This document shows, piece by piece, positions 11,183 through 22,600 of a DNA stretch of 64,000 nt (its first letter is position 1; every line of letters begins with the position of its first letter). Source of the DNA: Cristatella mucedo (Eukaryota; Bryozoa; Phylactolaemata; Cristatellidae); NCBI GenBank assembly GCA_009760855.2, contig WPIO01000011.1, forward strand, positions 978,501 to 1,042,500, given 5' to 3'. The notes beneath the pieces are model-generated. The model worked only from the letters and a program-made list of their open reading frames with translations. It did no database searches and was not told the origin of the DNA. The translations under genes and the position numbers were made by a program.

Positions 11183-11304
11183 CGGTAGGGCGATTATGCT
11201 GCCGACGCAGATACACTTCCTGGCCAATTGGTACAACCCCCTTCTCGAATGCGGGAGGCTGGGCAATATGAGAGGATTCCTCGTGAAGGCCGCGGGGTTG
11301 ACGT
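11183..11304 (-). other. Candidate 5' exon upstream of the CARD-caspase
   Basis: On the minus strand a pyrimidine-rich acceptor (TATTTCTGCAG at 11,305-11,306) and a GTGAGA donor (11,181-11,182) bracket 122 nt with an open frame. No domain is recognisable. It could be a non-coding leader exon joined to the acceptor just before the ATG at 9,818. This rests on splice signals alone. Confidence 0.22.
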
Positions 11305-11359
11305 CTGCAGAAATAGTTCGCTGCTGTAGTCAGCATTTTAAACGAGTATTGTTAGAGGC

Positions 11360-11366
11360 AAGAGAG

Positions 11367-11450
<84 letters not shown>
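11360..11450. repeat. (GA)n microsatellite
   Basis: About 45 GA units, ending exactly where the ATA-rich tail of the LINE begins. Confidence 0.97.
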
Positions 11451-11454
<4 letters not shown>

Positions 11455-12996
11455 TAATAATAATAATAATATTGCACTTGATAAAGCGCCCTCAGAGAAC
11501 TTAATCTCTTTCTAGGCGCTTTACATTTGCTGCAAAGTGATACGCAATAGAATAGTAAGTAAAATCATGCTTGAAAAACAAACAAAATGAATAACATGGT
11601 TAGGGGTTACATGCACTGGGTCAGCATGCAAATGTGGTTAGTGGCAGCATGAACAGTGTCAGCACGCATAAGCACATCGAGGACGAATCACAAGGACCCA
11701 CTAAATGCTGTCCTAAATAGGTATGTTTTTAAGTTTCTTTTAAATGTGGTCAGGTCAGGGGATGTTCTGATGCAGGTCGGGAGGGAGTTCCAGGCTGTGG
11801 GAGCATACGAGCTAAATACACGGTCTCCAAAGGATTTAAGGTTTGTACGAGGTATTTCTAGACTGTTGGATTCCGAAAAGCGAGTGGTACGATGCTTTGC
11901 CTGATGGGGTAGTATCTCTGAAAGATAGGCTGGAGCCATAGAATGAAGAGACCTAAAAGTGAGCGACAAAACCTTGAAGTCAATCCGTTGCTTGACTGGT
12001 AACCAGTGCAGGTCGGCGAGAAGTGGAGTAATGTGGCAACTGCGACGCTCACGACAGACAAGCCTAGCTGCAGAGTTTTGCACCAGCTGCAATCGCCTGA
12101 TCGCACATGCTGGTAGGCCAGTAAGCAGTGAGTTGCAGAAGTCGAGACGAGATGTCACGAATGCATGGACCAACTTGGACGTGGTATCCTTATCTAAACA
12201 AGTCCTAATTTTACCAATGTTATGAAGCTGAAAATAGGCTGATTTGACTGTGGAGCTGATGTGGTCGTCTAACGAGAGGTCGCTTTGGAATATGACACCT
12301 AGATTTCGAGCTGATGCAACTGCAAATATGCTGGCAGAGCCAATTTTGAAAGTCAGCCTTTCCAATTTCTGAATAACACTAGGTTTGCCCATAACTAGTA
12401 AGTTAGTTTTATCATCGTTTAGTTTTAGAAAATTTGCTGCCATCCATGATCGGATGTCATCAATGCATGCAGCAAGGGAGTTGAGAGAATTTGAGGTGCT
12501 CGAAGGCTGGGAGGGATCAAAGCAAAGGTACAACTGAGTGTCATCCGCATAGAAGTGAAAGCCTAGATTGTGCTTGGCAATCACATCAGCAAGAGGCAGA
12601 GTAAAAAAAAAAAAAAGGACCGGACCTAGCACAGAGCCCTGAGGTACTCCATATTTTAGAGGTACTTCAGATGATCTTTGTCCATTCACGTCAACACTCT
12701 GGAGTCTCCCACTGAGATAGGACCTGAACCACTGCAGAGCAGTGCCAGTGATGCCCAGGCGAGATGAGAGGCGCTCTAGAAGTACTTTGTGATCGATGGT
12801 ATCAAAAGCTGCCGAAAGATCGAGCAAAACAAGAAGAGACACTCTACCCATGTCTGCATTCCTAAGTAGGTCGTTGTATACCCGAAGCAATGCTGACTCT
12901 GTGGAGTGATTAGCTCTAAAGCCAGACTGGAACTTACTAGCAAGGTGTGAGGTTTCGATATACGAGTTCAGCTGGTCTGCCACGACCCGTTCCAGT
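11451..12996 (-). mobile_element. LINE-1f copy, longest intact RT frame
   Basis: One open frame of 431 residues (12,983-11,688) covers most of the reverse transcriptase: FQSGFRANHSTESAL, LDLSAAFDTIDH, the GVPQGSVLGPVLF block, the YADD catalytic box (FHFYADDTQLY) and the C-terminal HWLPVKQRIDFKVL region. The motifs are of the CR1/L2 group. Hairpin tail and (AAT)n at the left end. Truncated at the 5' end, lacking the endonuclease. A run of A near 12,606 changes a Val-rich stretch to Phe. Confidence 0.95.
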
Positions 12997-13002
12997 CATC
13001 CT

Positions 13003-13118
<116 letters not shown>

Positions 13119-13152
13119 GGTAATTACTAAAGAAAGATTTGTAGATAAAGTG

Positions 13153-14400
13153 CTGTAGCGCCCCGCTGGTCTTGGCTGATTTTTAGCGCGAACAAGAGCT
13201 GTTCGGCGGTGGGCAAGAACTCCTTTGTCCTGGAGCAGTGAGCCAGAGAGGAGCGTCAGTGCGGTTAGAGAGCAAGAGCTTAAGAGCAAGCCAGGAAGCT
13301 CAGAGACCAGCGGTGGCGATTCGGCCTTTAGAATTGGTCCGATACCCGCGGAAGCTGCTGATTGATGTTGGCTGGCCTGTCAACCTCCGCCTTCACTCGT
13401 TCCAAGAAAGAATCGTCTGGAACCCATTCGCCATTCAAGCTGGACAGAGGTGTCTTTCCAGTGGCCTCGGGACGGTACTAATTCCTTACCGTAATGGGCC
13501 AAGGTGTCGGGCCCAATACCACTAAGCTCTTGCCCCATTGTCTCAGCTAAGTATTTAAGAGTCGAGCGACGCTCGCTCTTGGTCTTTTTGGTCTTTTGTC
13601 CGGCTCCGTGCTTCGACGCCGTCGGACTCGTTTCTCTGAAAGCGAGGGAGGAGGGCGGGCTGTTCGTCAGTGATTGACGGGACGGGACGAGACAGGGCTG
13701 GGAGGATTCGGTGGACTCCAACGAATACGATCGTATCGCGTCCGAGCTGGCATTTTGTGTTTCTTTGGTATTTTGTGTGTGCGCACTAGTACGTGGTCTC
13801 GGCATAAGGATTTTCCGGGGTGAGCTAGACGTAGTTGGCGTGTGTGGAGTCCAAGTTCTCCGGTTAGGGTTTAGTCTCCTGTTCGGGCTCTGTCTATTTG
13901 GGTCGTTTCCCATTATAGACGTAAGTAGCTTAAGTGTGGAGACGTGTTACCTCCGCAAGAGTTCTTGTTTTGGCGTGTGTGGGGTATTCCTTCCGCACTG
14001 GTGGAAACCGAGTCCTAGTTCTCCGGTTAGGGTTTAGTCTCCGGTTCAGGATCCATCTATTTGGGTCGTTCCCACTAAAGACGTAAGTGGTCTCAGTGTG
14101 GAGAATTATTCCCTCCGCAAGAGTGCTTAAGTTGGCGTGTGTGGGGTATTCCTTCCGCACAGGTGGAAACGGATTCCTAGTTCTCCGGTTAGGGTTTAGG
14201 CTCCGGTTCGCGCTCAGCGTGGAAAAGTATTCCCTCAGCAAGAGTGTTGGAGCTGTTGAGAACGTGCGAGGAGTGTGGAGATAAAACTGAGCTAGACGCG
14301 CAGCGACTTTGTGCGCTTGCGAATAAAGGTCAGTAAAATCCCCAATTTGCGTGTCTCGCTTTCCAATTCACGCCGCTGACTCACGACCCCCTTTAGTAAC
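13153..14400 (+). mobile_element. LTR-like element (candidate Ty3-type LTR) with tandem repeats
   Basis: Starts TGTAGCG, has a TATTTAAG box (about 13,548), a long leader with 163-bp tandem repeats, AATAAA (about 14,322) and then TTCGGCGCCGAAAAC (about 14,413), which resembles a primer-binding site. CGTTACA at 14,537 could be an alternative end. No gag or pol follows, so this may be a fragment. Confidence 0.35.
13853..14262 (+). repeat. About 163-bp tandem repeat, 2.5 copies
   Basis: The motif AGTTCTCCGGTTAGGGTTTAG recurs at about 13,853, 14,017 and 14,179. The following GTGTGGAG, CCTCCGCAAGAG and GGGGTATTCCTTCCGCAC blocks keep the same order. Confidence 0.9.
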
Positions 14401-14549
14401 GGTAAGAAATTCGGCGCCGAAAACGCTCGTTTCGTGGCGGCCTGCTTATTGCGCGTAGGCGCGCACCGAAAGGCATTAGGCGCTAGGCAACGCCGCTAGG
14501 TAAGCGGCAGGTCAAGCCTACTCCGGAGAGCCTTCGGCGTTACAGTACC

Positions 14550-15510
14550 ATAATGCTATGCCGACTCTCGGAGGATGGGGGTTGTTCGCCACTTCAGTAG
14601 CTCGTGGTGGACTCCCGAATGCCGGTTTGGTGCATTGGGTATGTACGAGCAGATCTCCCCATGTAAAGCGACTCGGGCGCGATCCTAATCAGCTGTAATA
14701 TGCTGCCGAAATCATTATCATGCCCCAGATCAAGCTACTTAGCACGACGATTGGAGGATTGTACAGCACCTTATTTTGTAGGCCGGTGATGTTCGTGCAA
14801 ATCTAGTTCAGTCCTTGGTCTACACTCTTCGCTACAACTCGCCCTGTTAACACAAGGACTTGGCCCTACATTCAAAGTAAAACTACAGGGGAAATTCGGT
14901 CCTTTTACTCGAAGCAACTACGCTGTATGCCAGGCACGACCCTTGACGACAGATGGCTCGAACACCAGATATCGAGACCAGCAGCGTCGCCTTTGGGTCC
15001 TTTTGGAGCCTGCAAAAACCCGAGATTCCCTTCCTACTGGGGGGCCTGCTCTCAAACCGGAAACGTCGTCCACCTTCACCCTCTGACCGAGGGCGGTAGG
15101 AACACCTGGAGCTCTATTCCGTAGCGCGGAACCTATTCACACAGCACTCACTGTCTAGCTGGGCGGGAGCGCACGCAGTATGCAACGCTCGAACGCGATG
15201 TGAGAACACTTGTCGATAACTACCGCGTACTTCTCCGGTCTCTCATTTCCGGTTCGTTCGTGGCGGTTGATGGCTGGCGTTAGTTACCGCACACTCCTCG
15301 CGTATTAATCGAATTGCGCGACGTGGCTGGCGGGTGGAAGTCACGAAAAAGCATCGCCACGGTTTTTAACAGTGAGCTTGGATGTAACGAGCTTTGTTTG
15401 GACTTCGGCGCCACCCATTTCGGTAAAGGATAACCCTCCTAATAGTCAGCCGATTGGAGTGCACGTCCCAATTGAGTGCCGAAAACAATGTCGATGCAAA
15501 ATTCCGTAAG
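14550..15510. other. No recognisable gene
   Basis: GC-balanced sequence with short open frames only (for example 14,927-15,124) and no motif. It may be interior of the LTR-like element. Confidence 0.35.
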
Positions 15511-15514
15511 CTTC

Positions 15515-15870
15515 AACATGTAAATACGGTTGGTGGTAATATGCACTGTGACAGCACCCATCGGCACACAGAGGACCAATCGCAAAGACCCAGCAAACAT
15601 TTTGAGAAACGTGTGCGTTTTAAGCATATTTTTAAATGCCTTTAAGTCAGGGGATGTTGTGACGGCAGTCGGGAGTGAGTTCCGCACTTTGGGCTCGTAC
15701 GATCTACAGGCATGGTCTCGCAGGACTTGAGGTTGCTTTGAGGCACTGCTAAACGACTTGAGTAAGAAACTTGGGTGATGCGAAGCTTAGCTTGATTGGG
15801 GAGTAGTTCTGAGAGGTAGGCTGGAGACAAATAATGAAAGGACTTAAAAGTGATTGCAAACTCGTTGCAG
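15515..15870 (-). mobile_element. LINE-1f fragment
   Basis: Matches the RT C-terminal end and 3' UTR of other copies (AGTGAGTTCCGCACTTTGGG, GGCATGGTCTCGCAGGA). Confidence 0.8.
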
Positions 15871-15899
15871 TGAACGCGACAATGAGCCTCATAAATGGG

Positions 15900-16225
15900 A
15901 AACCTTAATGCTAAATGTTGGCTTTATCAGCATGTCTCCAGTAGCATCCACGGGAAATCTAGGCGCCCTGTTCCAATGTGACCTTTCACTTGCCGACCAC
16001 ATTAAATCCATAATCAAGCCTGAATAGTTTCAGCTACGTATTGTTGCAAAAGATTGGGCCTGACAAGGCAGGGATCTTACGTTCAAGTTGATCCATGCAT
16101 TTTTTATATACCGTCTCGAATTTCATAATTCACTGCTTGCTGGCGTTCCAGTCTGTACAATCGGGCGCTTACAGTTGTTACAAAAACTGCAGCTAGGCTT
16201 GTCTGTATAGACTTAATTCTCATGC
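15900..16225 (+). mobile_element. LINE-1f fragment, opposite orientation
   Basis: RT segment from the VMFQSDLSLDDH-like region to LVQNSAARLVC-like sequence (GCGCTTACAGTTGTTACAAA). It faces the minus-strand fragment to its left. Confidence 0.75.
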
Positions 16226-16578
16226 GGACTATGAGTCTAATTTCCATACTTGGATCTTTTTGTTTCTCTGGCGTCTGAAATTCTCTTAACTCCCACGAAA
16301 CTTTTATTACCAACATTCTCATTTATTTATCTCACCACTAACAGTATCAAATTAAATGACACCACGGTAACCCAATAGCCATGCAACCCAGAAACTGCTT
16401 GGCTCTTAAAATCGGCTCAGCTGCAATCTCCGAAGTAACATCTGTCGAGAATCCAGGTGTCTGTTCCACAATGATCGCTAGTTGGCATCACAGGCGGTCT
16501 GCTAACATTCAGGCAGGTAATCGTGCACGACTCTGAAATGGATAGATAGGGCTACGATGGATAAGTCAGTCTGTATTC
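16226..16578. other. No recognisable feature
   Basis: Likely decayed repeat DNA between two elements; no motif seen. Confidence 0.3.
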
Positions 16579-16579
16579 C

Positions 16580-16765
16580 TGATCCGCGATGGCACAGTAG
16601 GTAAAGCGGTTGCATTTCACGACCTCGGTCCCGAGGTCGTAGGTTCGATTCCTGCGGTAAACGATCCTTTATTGCTGGTGCAAGCGGTGGTGAAAGCTCT
16701 AACGGTTCTTCTGTCGCAATACAAAAGAGGCTGTTTAATCGGATAAGATTTTATTATGTTTTATA
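16580..16765 (+). mobile_element. SINE-2 (tRNA-derived), best promoter boxes
   Basis: A box TGGCACAGTAGG (16,590-16,601) and B box GGTTCGATTCC (16,642-16,652) match Pol III consensus. Then the SINE-2 body (CAAGCGGTGGTGAAAGC, CTGTCGCAATACAAAAGAGG) and GGCTGTTTAATC tail. Confidence 0.9.
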
Positions 16766-16964
16766 TATTTTTCACAACTCGTCTAGACTTCAACTAGCTT
16801 TGTCTATGTTATCCTTATCGGTCCAATGAGGCGTTTTCAGACCGTGTAATTATCCTCTTTCAGGTCTCAAATTATCAATCACAAGATTTCCTACCTGAAA
16901 AAATTAACAATCGGATATCTACTCGCACCATCCGCTGCACCGATACCGGTAATTCAAACGCTAG

Positions 16965-18740
16965 TATAATAATAATATTAATAATGTAACTGATTAAGAA
17001 ACCCTCAGAGAACATAACCTCTTTCTAGGTGCTTTACATTTGTTGCAAAGGGAAACACGATTGAATGGTGAGTAATATCATGCTTCATAAACAAAATGAA
17101 AAAAATGGTTACGGGTGACATGCACAGGGTAAGCATGCAAATGTGGTTAGTGGCAGCATGCACGGTGTCAGCGCGCATAAGCACATGAAGGAAAAATCAC
17201 AGGAACCCACTAAATGCTGTCCTAAATAGGTGTGTTTTTAAGTTCTTTTTAAATGTTGTCAAGTCAGGGAACTTTCTTACGTCAGTCGGGAGGGAGTTCT
17301 AGGATTTGGGAGCATACGAACTAAATGCACGGTCTCCAAAGGATTTCTGGTTCGTATGAAGTATTGGTAAACTATTGGATTCCGAAAAGCGGTTGGTACG
17401 ATGCTTGGCCTGGTGGGGGAGCAGATCTGAAAAATAGGCTGGAACCGAAGAATGAGCGACCTAAAAGTGAGCGACAAAACCTTGAAGTCGGTGCGTTGCT
17501 TGTCTGGGAGCCAGTGCAGGTCAGCGAGAAGTGGTGCGATGTGGCAACTGCGACTCTCACGACAGAGAAGCCTATCTGCGAAGTTTTGTACCATCTGAAA
17601 ACGCCTGATTGCACATGCCGGTTGGCCAGCAAGCATTGAGTTATAGAAGTTAAGACGGGATGTCATAAATGCATGGACCAACTTAGACGTGGTATCCTTA
17701 TCTAAACAAGCCCGAATTTTAGCAATGTTATGTAGCTGAAAGTAGGTAGACTTGATCGTGGAGCTGATATGGTCGTCTAACGAGAGGTCACTTTGGAACA
17801 TGACACCCGAATTTCGAGCTGATTCAACAAGAAATATGCTGGCAGAGCCAATTTTGAGGGTCAGCCTTTTCAATTTCTGAATCACACTGGGTTTGCCCAT
17901 AACTAGTAAGTTAGTTTTATCATCGTTTAGTTTTAGAAACTTTGCTGCCATCCATGTGCGGATGTCATCAATACATGAAATGCAATACAAATGAAATACA
18001 CTAACATGACATGTATGAAATACAAATATATTAAATGCAAGTGAGTTGAAAGAATTCGAGGTGCTCGAAGGCTGGGAGGGATCAAAGCGAAGTTACAACT
18101 GAGTGTCAACCGCATAGAAGTGAAAGCCTAGATTGTGCTTGGCAATCACATCAGCAAGAGGCAGAGTATAAACCGTGAAAAGAACCGGATCTAGCACGGA
18201 CCCCTGAGGTACCCCATATTTCAGAGGTACCTCGGATGGTCTTTCTCCATTCGCGTCTATACTCTGGAGTCTCCCACTGAGATAGGACCTGAATCAGTGC
18301 AGAGCAGTGCCAGTGATGCCCAGGTGAGATGAGAGGCACTCTAGAAGAGCTTTGTGATCGATAGTATCAAAAGCTGCCGAAAGATCAAGCAAAACAAGCA
18401 GAGACACTCTACCTAGGTCTGCATTCTGAAGTAGGTCGTTGTACACCCTAAGCAATGCTGATTCTGTAGAGTGATTAGCTCTAAAGCCAGACTGGAACTT
18501 ACTAGCAAGGTTTGAGGTTTCAATACATGAGTTCAGCTATTCCGCCACAACCCGCTCCAGTGTCTTTGATAGGAATGGTAGAAATGAGACTGGGCGGTAG
18601 TCGCTGAAGTTCTCTTAGGCCAGTGTCGCTTTCTTGAGAAGTGGCCTAACTATTGCTTTTTTTAAAGATGTTGGGAGATGACCTGAGATGATTAATGGAT
18701 GACTAATCAGTCCCAAATCCTCAAGAGACTGTATCTCCTT
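16965..18740 (-). mobile_element. LINE-1f copy, RT and 3' end
   Basis: Covers the same RT region as 11,451-12,996 and extends about 160 bp further toward the N-terminus. The YADD box is changed to YAVD. A 65-bp AT-rich insertion sits at about 17,977-18,042. Frames 17,990-17,277 and 17,632-17,372 are its broken pieces. Confidence 0.95.
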
Positions 18741-18744
18741 TTTT

Positions 18745-19480
18745 TATGCATCGAAAATACGAAACTTCCTAAAGACTGACTGAAGTATTACAATTCTTTA
18801 ATGTCAAAGTGACAGAGCGCGCTCCCAGCGAGAGAGCCCCCAACTGCTCGGCCGTGCGTTCACTTCCACCACGTGCCTCAGTATTTGTCGAAACCCTGAC
18901 ACGCAGGTCGGGCGGCTGAAAGTACACGCCGCAGCAGCTCCTCTTCGGCACACCGAGCTGGTAAATCACAGAGGAGAGTCGGTCTCTCGTCCGAGCAAAA
19001 CAACGTACAAGCCTGCAGCCGCCTGAGCTGAAGCAACAACTCACCAAAGTATCTTAGCTAAATGCTATACCGACATCGCGAAATCTGCTGATTTGATGGA
19101 ATTTTTTTGCTGTCAATCTAAAATACCACCGGTGCCACGTGGAACTTGCTTAATCTACGTGAATAATCTAGTGTGTGCTTATATATCGTGCAATCGCACT
19201 TGTCGTTGTCGTTAGCTCTAATCATTTCGTGTGGCTTCTTTTGTAGACTAGGCTAAGTGTCTATAGAGAGATCTAATTCATGTATTTACGCTATCAAAAT
19301 TCATTATGCATATTATTAACGTATATTATTACCAAAATTACTACTTTTTCATAAACAGACACAGAAAATTCCCGTCTCAAATTTGACTAAGGCTTTAGAT
19401 ACTGTCAGAGATAAGCCATCAAGATTTATAGGACGGTACACCAGCAGATTCATCTGAAATACACACTCGCTACAGCCGCG
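18745..19480. other. No recognisable gene; unassigned ORF
   Basis: A minus-strand frame (19,047-18,769, 92 residues) has no recognisable domain. Being downstream of the CARD-only stop, this could include that gene's 3' UTR. Confidence 0.35.
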
Positions 19481-19485
19481 ACTTT

Positions 19486-19626
19486 CTATCTGCGTACGGC
19501 TTCTGCTAAGGAGTGCTGCTCGGTTGCCTCAAGCGCTCGACAAAAGGCATCAAATGCTTGTCGGTCCAATGTACAAAGTATCTCAATCATCCTGCGAGCT
19601 TTTTCCTGCTTCTCGCAATCTCCGTC
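19486..19626 (-). CDS. CARD-only gene exon 2: CARD helices 4-6 and stop
   Basis: Acceptor TTTTCATTCTAG, 46 codons then TAG. KQEKARRMIEILCTL, DRQAFDAFCRALEATEQ and LAEAV match the KxxxLL-L-AF-F-AL-T-Q-LA signature of CARD helices 4 to 6. No canonical AATAAA was seen just downstream. Confidence 0.75.
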   Translation of the reverse strand, partial: DGDCEKQEKARRMIEILCTLDRQAFDAFCRALEATEQHSLAEAVRR

Positions 19627-22600
19627 CTAGAATGAAAACATTATTACGATAAAAGTAGGCGAGCATTGCCACGTCTTACATCTTTGCGTGCATTGCCGAG
19701 CAAATCATTGGCGCCAGAATCCATAATTATTCCCGCCCTAGTCAGTTTGGTCCAGGTGAAAGGTGCATGACTTCAAAGTTTGAAGTAATAGGCTCGCGTC
19801 CTGCGACATATGCAAAGCACGTGGATATAATCTGATTTCTTGTAGGACACTATACAAATATTTACGCTTTTTACTTCCAAAATAACAAAATATTCTCACT
19901 GCTGCCTTGAATAGCATAGGAACTAATACGTAGCTAATAAACGTTAATTTTTATCATTCTTAACCCAATCTACAGAATAAAGACATTTCAAAGAATAGAG
20001 ATATTTCAATGCATGCCTTTTATTCTCTACAGTCATGACGGTGTGTTGTGACCTCTTCGGAAGATTCGCACAGGTTTGTTTCAAACTGCTGATGGCGATG
20101 AGTGGCGTCAGCATTTGAAAGAGTTAACTAAGGTGCTTTATTTTTTTAGTTATTCCTAAGCGCCAGATTGTGACTACTCAAAGTCATTGCTCTTCCTAAA
20201 AAAATCGCAGAACCTAGCATAGTCTGCAAATTGGTGTCGCTACTAGCCATGTCTGGCAAATGGTTACCTCTTAGTGAGTCCAGACAGCTTGTCCGTGCGT
20301 GATGCATGTGACTATTCATGCATAATAATAATAATTCACTTGATAAAGCGCCCTCAGAGAACTTAATCTCTCTATAGGCGCTTTACATTTGCTGTAAAGT
20401 GAAATGCGATTGAATGGTAAGTAAAATCATGCTTGAAAAACAAACGAAATGAATAATATGGTTAGGGGTGACATGCACAGGGTCAGCATGCATGTAAAGT
20501 AACTAGAAGGAGATCTATTTCCGTTAGGGAGATGCATACATGTTTGATTCTTTGTTACTATTACATGCTGTTGTGCATAAATACGTGTGTTTATATTTAG
20601 CGTACATAAAGTAGAAATATTCATGGACATGATCGCGACACACGTTGAAAAGCAGAACCTCCGAAGGCCGTACGGACAGTAGTTACAAATAATATTTAGA
20701 TGCAGAGGTACCTGCATACTGGTATACTGTGAATAGCCATATGTAAATCGATATGCAAAATAGTCGAGCTACAGAGTTCAAGTATATTGCACCGTCACAT
20801 CCGCCTGACGCAGTGATGTTCCTTGCACACCTCGCTTATGGATCGACCGCATATGAAGAGGTACAGAATTGTCTTGCGAAAATCAAAGTTTTTCTGAAAA
20901 ATCTTATACGGAAACCAATAGAGCTAAGACCTGCTTAGAGCATATCTGTTTTTTAACGTATCGCGTAATAAATTACATGCCTTGTGGACATCTAAACGCT
21001 ACTGCTTCAACGTACCCCCCCCCCCGACCCAGTTGGGTACATTAACTTCGCCGACTGTTGGTAACCTCCATAATATGTAGGATCGTGTATGCTTATTATC
21101 GTTTCTCTGTCGTCGTTCAAATGCATTCCTCGCTGCTGTTGCTGTTGCTAGGGTCCGTTAATTTTTTATTTCTCATAACAAAATCACTCGAAGCAATAGG
21201 CGGTGGCCTAAAGGTAAGCTGGTTAATTATTGTCTCTCCCTCAAGATCTTTTCCTCAAAAGCTGCTGCGAATCGCCATCACTTAGTGGTCATTTGGCCTG
21301 CTTCAGATCCGACGGTCACTCTTAGCATTCGCCTTCGGAACCCGTGCTCAATAATAAATGCACTGCTATACTATAGGTGGCACGGTTCAAGAAGAAAATC
21401 TTCACCTCTTTTCAGCATCGCTTCAAGTGTATAACGACCTTCTCGGGGATGCAGGCTAATGTAAAGTCTCTCAGCTTGCTTTGCTAGACCTTTCCGCTGC
21501 GTTTGATCACCAAGTCCTTCTCGTGCGCCTCTCATCTCGCCTGGCCATCACTGGCACTTCGCTATTCACACGGTCCTATCCCTTCTGCTATCACTGCTAT
21601 TCACACGGTCCATGTCTTACCTCAGAGGGAGACTTCGCTGATGTGAAAAATAATGAAGATCACTTGAGAGACCATTGCGGTATACCTTAAGGCTCTGTGC
21701 TTGGTCCGGTTCATTTCACGGTTTATGCGCTTCCCTTTGGCGACATAATAGCCACTTCCAACTTTGGCTGTCATTTCTAGCCAGATAAAACCCAGTTTTA
21801 CATTTGATTTAATCCCTACCAGCCATCCAGCACGTCGAATCCTCTCGGCTTCTTCAGTCACTTCCCTTATGCCTCGGGGCTCGAGCCCACGACTTCCACC
21901 GGACCTTTGTCGGGGCGAGCACCTTAACCACTGGGCCAAACCAGCTTGGCGGCAGCAAACATTCTCAAATTTAATGACGGTAAAATCAACGTATACTCAT
22001 CATTGGACAACAAGTAACTCAGAAAAATGAAAACAAAACACTCAAAATCGGTTCTGTCAGAATGTCTCCTGTTACGCCAGCACACACCCTAGAGATCCGG
22101 TTCGAAAACAACCTTTGCTTGATAACTACGTTAGCTTCGCAGTCAAGTCTGCCTACTTTAATCTACATAACATGGCTACAATTAGGGCTTGCTTATCGGA
22201 ATACTGCGTTCCAGTTGGTCAATGTATCTGTGACATTTCGTTTCGTCGTTTATAAATACCTGGTCGCTGGTCTACCGGCTTGCGAAATCGCATGCTTACG
22301 GTTAATGAAACGTTTTGTAGATAAATAAATAAATTAATAAATCCTAGCTGATTGAACAGCATCTTCTTGTATAGCGACAGAAGAGCCTTTACGGCTATCA
22401 CCACCGCTTGCAGTGGCGATACAGAATCGCCCACTGCAAGAATCGTACCCATGACCTAGGAACCAGGTCGTCAAAGCAACCGCCTTACCTAGTGTGCCAT
22501 CATGGCTCACCAGAAGGGCATGTCGCCGTTAACGTCGTAGTTGCCACATGGCAGTACTTCTCGCCGATCTCCACTGGCTCTCAATCGAGCAGTGTATCAG

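Noticed and set aside
16590-16652. Possible tRNA genes from A/B boxes
   Set aside because: The bodies do not fold as cloverleaves with CCA-ready ends, and the same unit recurs with LINE-like or SINE tails, so they are SINEs.
18769-19047. 92-residue minus-strand frame
   Set aside because: No domain, no splice support, no similarity to CARD or caspase; not called as a gene.
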